This document shows positions 58,653 to 64,000 of a stretch of 64,000 nt of DNA, in pieces. The position numbers were made by a program, and so were the translations under genes. The notes under the pieces were generated by a model. The model was not told the DNA's origin and did no database searches. It saw only the letters and a program-made list of their open reading frames with translations. Origin of the DNA: Verrucomicrobiota bacterium (GTDB taxonomy: Bacteria > Verrucomicrobiota > Verrucomicrobiia > Opitutales > UBA953); NCBI GenBank assembly GCA_015061905.1, contig SUVQ01000002.1:167278-231277 (forward strand). The letters run 5' to 3'. How positions within the stretch are numbered: position 1 is the first letter of the stretch; each line of letters starts with the position of its first letter.

Positions 58653-59846
58653 ATGTCGCAATCGATTGAACTCTGGAAAAACAACCTGCTCGGCAACTAC
58701 GGCGTCCCGCCCGTCGCTTTTTCACGCGGCAAAGGCTCTCGCGTTTGGGACGAAAGCGGGAAGGAATATTTGGATTTTGCGTCCGGTATCGCCGTGCTTT
58801 CGCTCGGTCATGCCCATCCGCACTGGCTCAATCGCGTCTGCACCCAAGCCGAAAAACTCTCGCACTGCAGCAATCTTTTCGCCAACGAAAACGCGCCGCG
58901 CGTCGCCGAGCGCATCAATCGCCACATGGGCGGCGGGAAAATGTTTTTCTGCAATAGCGGCGCGGAAGCCAACGAATGCCTGCTGAAAATCTCCCGCCTT
59001 TGGGGACGTTCCCGCGCGAACGGAGAAGAAAGCAAAATCTTTAAAGTCGTCGTTTGCGAAAACGCTTTTCACGGACGGCTTTTCGGCACCATGGCGGCAA
59101 CCCCGCAGGAAAAAATCCAAAACGGGTTCCGTCCCCTTCTCCCCGGAATCACCGTCGCCAAACTAAACGACATCGAAAGCTTCCGCACGGCAATCGACGA
59201 TGAAACCGCCGCCGTTCTGCTTGAACCCGTTCAAGGCGAAAGCGGGCTCACGCCGGCAACGCCGGAATTTCTCCGCACGCTCCGCGAACTTTGCGATGAG
59301 CGGAAAGTTTTGCTCATGTGCGACGAAATCCAATGCGGAATCGGTCGCACGGGAAAACTCTTCGGCTTCGAACACGCCGGAATCGTTCCCGACTGTTTTT
59401 CCATGGCAAAAGGTCTCGGCGGCGGATTCCCGATCGGCGCCGTTTGGATGCGCAACGAACTCGCCGACCTCTTTCACGCGGGATCGCACGGAACAACTTT
59501 CGGCGGCAACCCGATGGCGTGCGCGGCGGCATTGGCGGTATTGGAAACGCTTGATGCGGAAAACCTGATTTCGCACGTCGCGGAAACCTCCGTCGACTGG
59601 CGGGAACGCCTTGCAGAACTCGTCAAAGATTTCCCGGAAACGCTCGTCGAAATCCGAGGAATCGGTTTCATGAGCGGATTGAAATTCCGGGAAACTCCCG
59701 CGCCGTGGATTGCGAAATTCCGGGAAGCCGGCTTGCTCACCGTCGGTGCGGGCAACAATGTGGTTCGCCTTTTGCCGCCGCTGAATGCAAGCGTCGAAGA
59801 ACTGAACGAATCCGTCGAAATTCTGCGAAAAGTCCTTTCCGCCTAA
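58653..59846 (+). CDS. argD: Acetylornithine aminotransferase (class III PLP)
   Basis: A 397-residue fold-type I PLP aminotransferase that converts N-acetylglutamate semialdehyde to acetylornithine in arginine synthesis, possibly also acting on succinyldiaminopimelate. Features are VWDESGKEYLDFASGIAV, FFCNSGAEANECLLKISR, FHGRLFGTMAATPQEK, VLLEPVQGESGLTPATPEFL, CDEIQCGIGRTGKLFGFE and the PLP lysine in FSMAKGLGGGFPIGAVW, then GTTFGGNPMACAAALAVLE. Length and motifs are normal for ArgD. A large hairpin terminator follows. Confidence 0.88.
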   Translation: MSQSIELWKNNLLGNYGVPPVAFSRGKGSRVWDESGKEYLDFASGIAVLSLGHAHPHWLNRVCTQAEKLSHCSNLFANENAPRVAERINRHMGGGKMFFCNSGAEANECLLKISRLWGRSRANGEESKIFKVVVCENAFHGRLFGTMAATPQEKIQNGFRPLLPGITVAKLNDIESFRTAIDDETAAVLLEPVQGESGLTPATPEFLRTLRELCDERKVLLMCDEIQCGIGRTGKLFGFEHAGIVPDCFSMAKGLGGGFPIGAVWMRNELADLFHAGSHGTTFGGNPMACAAALAVLETLDAENLISHVAETSVDWRERLAELVKDFPETLVEIRGIGFMSGLKFRETPAPWIAKFREAGLLTVGAGNNVVRLLPPLNASVEELNESVEILRKVLSA

Positions 59847-59891
59847 AAAACGAAGAGGCGAACCTTAGACATTTTTTACAGGATTTGAGAG

Positions 59892-59928
59892 AACCAAAGG
59901 CGTGCAAACAATTTGCACGCTTTTGGTT
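59892..59928 (+). terminator. Hairpin terminator after argD
   Basis: AACCAAAGGCGTGCAAA pairs with TTTGCACGC and TTTTGGTT around CAA, then a T-rich sequence. It also lies downstream of the leftward RHS fragment and may serve both strands. Confidence 0.75.
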
Positions 59929-59960
59929 TGAAGAATTTTATAAAATCTTAGCTTCGCGGT

Positions 59961-60314
59961 TTATTTCCGAAAAAAAAAAGCACAACTACGTGTTTTGCGG
60001 AAGTTGCTTACGGATTTATATTCCGGACACCGTCCCTGCGAATCGAAAGTCATCGTAATGACCGTTCCCGTGGCGGTATTTGTCCGGCACACCGGACGGT
60101 TTTCCGCGTTGTAGGAGATTTGCCACGTTCCCGTGGACGTGCGAATCACAGTCGCGTTCCCGTCCGCGACATAAGCGCTATCATCAAGATATCGCGGTTG
60201 TAGAAATCCTTGCAACGGAGACTCGCCTCGAATCGTTATGCTGGGAAAAGCAATCTCCTCTTCTAAATCACAGTTATATCCCGTAAAAACCTGTTTGGTC
60301 AGGGCGAAGAGCAT
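59961..60314 (-). pseudogene. RHS-repeat gene fragment
   Basis: A 117-codon frame. Its middle (YVADGNATVIRTSTGTWQIS, YNAENRPVCRTNTATGTVIT, MTFDSQGR) closely matches part of the large RHS protein at 63,170-63,290 (DGNMTSVQTSTGTWNVEYNA, ENRPVRWTNAATGTVITMTF). Only about 50 codons of RHS core remain, joined to unrelated ends. It is best read as a remnant of an RHS C-terminal cassette left by recombination. Confidence 0.7.
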
Positions 60315-60670
60315 TCGATAGCAATGGAATGAATTAGTCGTTCTATTTTGTCCTTGTTTTCGTTTTCCACATAGATCCTCTCCGGTATTCCATCTCCGTT
60401 GAAATCAACACTTTGGAAACTTAAATCAGGCGAGGAATGGAAGAAATAAAAGCGAAAGCCTGAGTCTTGAAAAAAAATGTCAAAAGAATCCTCTTTATTA
60501 GTAGCCAACCCGACAAGGTGATTGTCTTTTAACAGGAGTGTTCCATTTCCTTGCGGGTCTATGTACATCTGTATTTTACCAATACTCAATGTCCCCCAAA
60601 CCCAACAACACACACAACCTAAGAAAAAGAAAATTCCGGCAACGATGATATTGGTTATGAATATTTTCAT
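60299..60670 (-). CDS. Membrane-anchored small protein, candidate RHS immunity protein
   Basis: A 123-residue protein with an N-terminal membrane anchor (IIVAGIFFFLGCVCCWVWGT) and a periplasmic-side beta domain (GKIQMYIDPQGNGTLLLKDN) ending in an EF-hand/FG-GAP-like segment, VDFNGDGIPERIYV. It lies 16 bp after the RHS tip gene at 60687, in the place where immunity proteins sit, and the composition is AT-richer than the RHS core. Function inferred from position. Confidence 0.6.
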   Translation of the reverse strand: MKIFITNIIVAGIFFFLGCVCCWVWGTLSIGKIQMYIDPQGNGTLLLKDNHLVGLATNKEDSFDIFFQDSGFRFYFFHSSPDLSFQSVDFNGDGIPERIYVENENKDKIERLIHSIAIECSSP

Positions 60671-60686
60671 AATTCTAAAACTTTTA

Positions 60687-61508
60687 TTATTGAGCGATGT
60701 TTGCAGCTTCCTTAGCCATATCGCAGACGGTTTTCCAGTCTCGCTTTAGCTTTTTGCAATACTGCGTATAATCTTTTCCTATACACTCCATCATGTATTT
60801 ATTTCTAAATCGAATACATTCTGCTCCGAGATAAGTGGCACCCATTGCTAATGAGTAATTCTTTATATCATCGCCTGTAGATTTGAAGCCTAAGCATCTC
60901 TTTAACCATTCCCAAAAACTCCATTTTCCCAATACATCCCACTTAGCAGTTGGAGCATTCCCGACGAAGGCGTAGAGGTTGAGACCGCCTTGTTCGGCGA
61001 TGGGGTCGCGGGAGAGGAAGCGCCCGAGCGAGGGTGAGTAGTGGCGGTAGTTGTAGTAAACGAGGTCGAGTTCGGAGTCGTAGTGCTCCGAGGACCATTG
61101 GAAGTTTTGGACGACGCCGTTTTCGGAAGCGGAGACGGAGCCGAACGGAGTGTAGGAATACGCCGCGCGGATGTAGCCGTTCGGTCCGAAAAGTTCGCAA
61201 ACGTTTTTCGTGATGTCGTAGCCGTAAGTGAACCAAGTGCCGTCTTTTTGGAGCGCGAGCGGACGCGTCGCCGTCGGCTGCGTCGGATCCCAGGTAACCA
61301 GCCACAACGCCGAATGCGCTGCGCGCGTTAAATCCAACGCCGCAATTTGCAAATATCCGCGATAAATGTAGCGGTGGTGTAGCATCGTCGTTCCCGCGAC
61401 CGTTACTTTCTTCTCAAACCGTCGCCCCTGCGAATCGTAGCCGCATTCCACGACGGTTTGCGTTCCCGCTTCAGTAAAATTCTCAGCTGTATTTCCCTGA
61501 GTTTTCAT
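60687..61508 (-). CDS. Orphan RHS C-terminal cassette with toxin-like tip
   Basis: A 273-residue protein. Residues 20-195 are RHS core (YDSQGRRFEKKVTVAGTTML, GYDITKNVCELFGPNGY, SELDLVYYNYRHYSPSLGRF) with the hallmark RHS end LSRDPIAEQGGLNLYAFVGN, after which the sequence changes (KWSFWEWLKRCLGFKSTGDD, YTQYCKKLKRDWKTVCDMAK). The last 75 residues are the variable, probably toxic, tip. The usual long N-terminal cage is missing, so this is a displaced tip available to recombine with the full RHS gene upstream. Confidence 0.78.
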   Translation of the reverse strand: MKTQGNTAENFTEAGTQTVVECGYDSQGRRFEKKVTVAGTTMLHHRYIYRGYLQIAALDLTRAAHSALWLVTWDPTQPTATRPLALQKDGTWFTYGYDITKNVCELFGPNGYIRAAYSYTPFGSVSASENGVVQNFQWSSEHYDSELDLVYYNYRHYSPSLGRFLSRDPIAEQGGLNLYAFVGNAPTAKWDVLGKWSFWEWLKRCLGFKSTGDDIKNYSLAMGATYLGAECIRFRNKYMMECIGKDYTQYCKKLKRDWKTVCDMAKEAANIAQ

Positions 61509-61521
61509 TTTACTAGAGCCA

Positions 61522-61770
61522 TTAAATCTTCAAATATTTTTTTGTAGAAAAATAATCCACAAAAAATATTTTTTCACGGGTAAACCATTTTGTTTCGACG
61601 TAAAAAAGATTTTTTCCGGATTTTTCTTTTGCCAGGTAAATCGTAAGCGATTCTTCAAGAGAGGGATGCGTAAATTTTGCAACTTCACAAATAAAAATAA
61701 TCCTCCTAAGACGTAAAAAAAATCTTGTAAAGAAATCTTTTTGTTTAAGAGCGTTGTTCTCATTGCACAC
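61522..61770 (-). CDS. Possible immunity protein, 5' end disrupted
   Basis: An AT-rich 82-codon frame from a GTG start: MCNENNALKQKDFFTRFFLR then LEESLTIYLAKEKSGKNLFY, VETKWFTREKIFFVDYFSTK. The same frame stays open and protein-like for 27 codons further upstream (SYETTVVVSHFDIESFFKKL) but has no start codon there. The only nearby ATG, at 61847, is in another frame and follows a GGGGGG run. This suggests a one-base disruption at the 5' end. Position between RHS genes fits an immunity role. Confidence 0.45.
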   Translation of the reverse strand: MCNENNALKQKDFFTRFFLRLRRIIFICEVAKFTHPSLEESLTIYLAKEKSGKNLFYVETKWFTREKIFFVDYFSTKKYLKI

Positions 61771-61942
61771 CTTGATGTTACACAGCTTTTTAAAAAACGA
61801 TTCAATATCAAAATGGGAAACAACAACTGTCGTTTCGTAAGAATCATGACTCCCCCCTTTTTACACGAAAATGAATCAAATTATTCGTGCAAAATTCATA
61901 TGATAGCGTGAATTTATGCGGCATTTCTTCTAAAAAGTTTTT

Positions 61943-62194
61943 TCATTTTTTCCTTATACCGCCCCCTAATAAAAACGAAATCATTTCCGGATAATTCTTT
62001 TTTAGTGTCTGTATCCCTTTTCCTAATATCGGAAAAACAATAGCGATGAGAATAGCCATCGCCCAAGATGATTCGATGCTAAGAGTGTTGTTAAAGAAAA
62101 GTTCTATTAATTCCGACAAACGGATAATCATTCGACCACAAAAATAAATCATTATAAAAGGAAATACTTCTTTCCATGCGGACAAGTACATCAT
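61943..62194 (-). CDS. Small membrane protein after the RHS gene, candidate immunity
   Basis: An 83-residue protein from ATG 62194, 10 bp after the RHS stop. It has two membrane helices (VFPFIMIYFCGRMIIRL and SWAMAILIAIVFPILG) and a basic C-terminus. Directly following an RHS tip, it is the likely cognate immunity protein; an in-frame upstream extension overlapping the RHS gene is less likely. AT-richer than the RHS core. Confidence 0.6.
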   Translation of the reverse strand: MMYLSAWKEVFPFIMIYFCGRMIIRLSELIELFFNNTLSIESSWAMAILIAIVFPILGKGIQTLKKNYPEMISFLLGGGIRKK

Positions 62195-62204
62195 TACAAA
62201 GGAT

Positions 62205-64000
62205 TTAAATAGAATCACGACAACACCTCCCCGTGACCGAAATAATTTTGGTATAAGTTGCTTCTTCCGGGATTCCGATTGAAATATCAAGCATTGGAAT
62301 TTCTAACGGAATAGAAAACCACCTTATACTGTATTTTATTCCGACTTCATAAGAAACTGTTTGCCGTGAACCCCTGCAAACAAACGATGGAGGCAAAAAA
62401 CAAAGCTCTTTCTTGATAGGTCGAAGCTCTTTGTTTATGACTTGTTCAATACTTACTTCTACCAAGTCTATAACCAGCAAAGAAACATAGGTGAATGGGT
62501 TATCAACGTTGCTTTTCAAGACGGTCAAATTCGAAATTGATGGTTTACAGGTGTCCGTCATTTCCTCGTATGAAAGCTCTCCTGCCCAAACTCCTAATCC
62601 GCCTTTGAGAACAACAGTCTTTAATCTTAATCCAAGAGAATCTGTGTGGGTTGTAGGAGTATTTCCGACGAACGCATAAAGATTCAACCCTCCCCGTTCG
62701 GCGATTGGGTCGCGGGAGAGGAAGCGACCGTGGGCGGGTGAGTAGTGGCGGTAGTTGTAGTAAACGAGGTCAAGTTCGGAATCGTAGTATTCGGAACTGA
62801 ACCGGAACGGGTTGAGGGAAACGATGTCGAAGGAGGCGGACGAATCGCTGTGCGTGCGCGTTACCGCGCCGAAGGGCGCGTAGTCGTAGTGCGCGCCGAT
62901 GCCGTTTGAGTTTAAGCGATAGAACACGTCGGAAACATTTTTGTTCCCGTCGAAGGCGTAGAAAAGGTTCAGGCTGTTCGGCGCGTAGCGGAAGACGAGC
63001 GGACGCGTGGCGACGGGTTCGGTCGGCTCCCAAACGAACTCTTTGAACACATTGTACGGCTCGTTGGAATAGAGCACCTGTACGCAAAGATAGCCGTCGT
63101 AGAGGAAACGTAGCCACGTGTTCTGTGTGCCGTTCGTCACGGATTTGTATTCCGTGCGGCGACCTTGCGAATCGAAAGTCATCGTAATCACCGTTCCCGT
63201 GGCGGCATTCGTCCAACGCACCGGACGGTTTTCGGCGTTGTATTCAACGTTCCACGTTCCCGTGGAAGTCTGAACCGAAGTCATGTTCCCGTCGGCATCG
63301 TAGCTCGGATTAAACGCAGGAGATTCGGCGGGCGTAACTGACAAATATTGATTCAGAGAGTTCGTCGCGTAGGCATTTTCCGTTCCCGCGACAGCCTCCG
63401 TCGCTCTGTTTCCGATGTGGTCAAAGGCGTAAGCGTAATTGTAATTCGCATCGGTGTCGGAGACGGCGGAAACGAGTTCCGAGCGGGCGTTGTAGCCGTA
63501 AGCGAGGTTTTCTGAAGCCGCCATCATCGTGCCGGATTTCACAGCGGAAACACGCCGACCAAGCGCGTCGTGCGTGTAGTCGTATTGCGAAATGACGTTC
63601 CCATTGACGGTGTTTTTCACGCAGGCAATCAAATCACGTTCCGCCTCATAAGTCCACTCCGCCGTCGCCGCATTCGGATACGTAAGCTTCGATTTCAGGT
63701 TCGTTCCCGCAAGATATTCCCACGCGAAACTGTCGCTTCCGGCGACCATTCCGACAAGGCGACCGCTTGCCGCATCGTAGGAAAGCGTCGTCTTGCGCGT
63801 GTTCCCGACGGAATAACCCGTGCTACGCCCGAAACTGTCGTAATGCCGCACAATCGTTTTGTTAATGCCCGAAAAAGTTTCCGAGGTGAGGTTGCCGTCC
63901 GCGTCGTAAACATTCGTGCGCGTTCCGGAAGCGTCGGAGACGGAAACGACGCGCCCGAGAGCGTCGTAAGTTTGAGAAACGCCGGGCGTTGTGTCCGAAT
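62205..64000 (-). CDS. RHS-repeat protein with variable C-terminal tip, 5' end outside window
   Basis: The frame is open to the right edge, giving 597 visible residues. RHS/YD repeats are abundant (YDALGRVVSVSDASGTRTNV, YDADGNLTSETFSGINKTIV, YDSFGRSTGYSVGNTRKTTL, YDAASGRLVGMV). The core ends with YYNYRHYSPAHGRFLSRDPI, AERGGLNLYAFVGNTPTTHT, the conserved self-cleavage or tip boundary. The final 145 residues (LRLKTVVLKGGLGVWAGELS ... SVTGRCCRDSI) are a unique tip, probably a toxin. RHS proteins export toxins in contact-dependent competition. The secretion class cannot be judged without the N-terminus. Confidence 0.87.
   Translation of the reverse strand, partial: SDTTPGVSQTYDALGRVVSVSDASGTRTNVYDADGNLTSETFSGINKTIVRHYDSFGRSTGYSVGNTRKTTLSYDAASGRLVGMVAGSDSFAWEYLAGTNLKSKLTYPNAATAEWTYEAERDLIACVKNTVNGNVISQYDYTHDALGRRVSAVKSGTMMAASENLAYGYNARSELVSAVSDTDANYNYAYAFDHIGNRATEAVAGTENAYATNSLNQYLSVTPAESPAFNPSYDADGNMTSVQTSTGTWNVEYNAENRPVRWTNAATGTVITMTFDSQGRRTEYKSVTNGTQNTWLRFLYDGYLCVQVLYSNEPYNVFKEFVWEPTEPVATRPLVFRYAPNSLNLFYAFDGNKNVSDVFYRLNSNGIGAHYDYAPFGAVTRTHSDSSASFDIVSLNPFRFSSEYYDSELDLVYYNYRHYSPAHGRFLSRDPIAERGGLNLYAFVGNTPTTHTDSLGLRLKTVVLKGGLGVWAGELSYEEMTDTCKPSISNLTVLKSNVDNPFTYVSLLVIDLVEVSIEQVINKELRPIKKELCFLPPSFVCRGSRQTVSYEVGIKYSIRWFSIPLEIPMLDISIGIPEEATYTKIISVTGRCCRDSI

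Noticed and set aside
1..64000. CRISPR arrays
   Set aside because: No regularly spaced direct repeats of the right size were seen. The repeated GTTCCCG word is dispersed and not regularly spaced.

Overview
The window is a stretch of bacterial chromosome interrupted by one complete-looking prophage. Chromosomal genes lie at 1-10,177 and 57,556-64,000. They include dxr, cysE, a DedA protein, an M48 protease, rsmI, a phosphoesterase, two rRNA-type methyltransferases, dgkA, a carotenoid-type oxidoreductase, a nuclease, a two-lobed aspartic protease, argD and an RHS locus. No rRNA or marker protein fixes the species. GC content near the middle, BACON domains, PcfJ/PcfK homologues and the RHS genes suggest an animal-associated PVC-group (perhaps Verrucomicrobiota/Opitutales) or Bacteroidota-like bacterium; this placement is a low-confidence inference.

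The prophage runs from 10,178 to 57,555 (47.4 kb) and sits in the 3' end of tRNA-Leu(CAA). It is bounded by a 26-bp direct repeat and carries a 20-bp pair of integrase arm-type sites just inside each end. The integrase reads inward from the left end. A long leftward block (41,446 to 11,442) encodes a podovirus virion: TerS, TerL, small head proteins, portal, three small proteins (one XhlA/holin-like), scaffold, tail fibre, a BACON protein, a major capsid protein with its own C-terminal BACON domain, two tail-tube proteins, and three internal (ejected) virion proteins. The last of these is a 3,395-residue polyvalent protein with predicted metallopeptidase-like, nuclease-like and ADP-ribosyltransferase-like segments. 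A two-gene rightward moron with an ADP-ribosyltransferase-like protein is inserted next to the capsid gene.

Between the late and early blocks (41,447-43,414) is a 2-kb region without convincing protein genes. It holds an AT-rich iteron array, a promoter with an operator-like palindrome, a roughly 500-nt dense series of long stems with a possible pseudoknot (a candidate large structured RNA), and a tRNA-like gene with an abnormal anticodon arm. The rightward early block (43,415-57,416) encodes PcfK/PcfJ-like proteins, a divergent pair of ribbon-helix-helix-like regulators, an ssDNA-binding-like protein, a RusA resolvase, a band-7-like protein interrupted by an in-frame amber codon, a polynucleotide-kinase-like ATPase, small Cys-rich proteins, an adenine methyltransferase, a Pif1/Dda-type helicase and a D5-type primase-helicase. 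A 77-bp perfect inverted repeat joins the pcfK/pcfJ junction to a site 5.2 kb away. Several genes here show frame disruptions at homopolymers. I recognised no endolysin and no DNA or RNA polymerase.

The octamer-like word GTTCCCG/CGGGAAC is very strongly repeated in host and prophage alike, sometimes as tight inverted pairs. It behaves like a genome signature or uptake/segregation motif.
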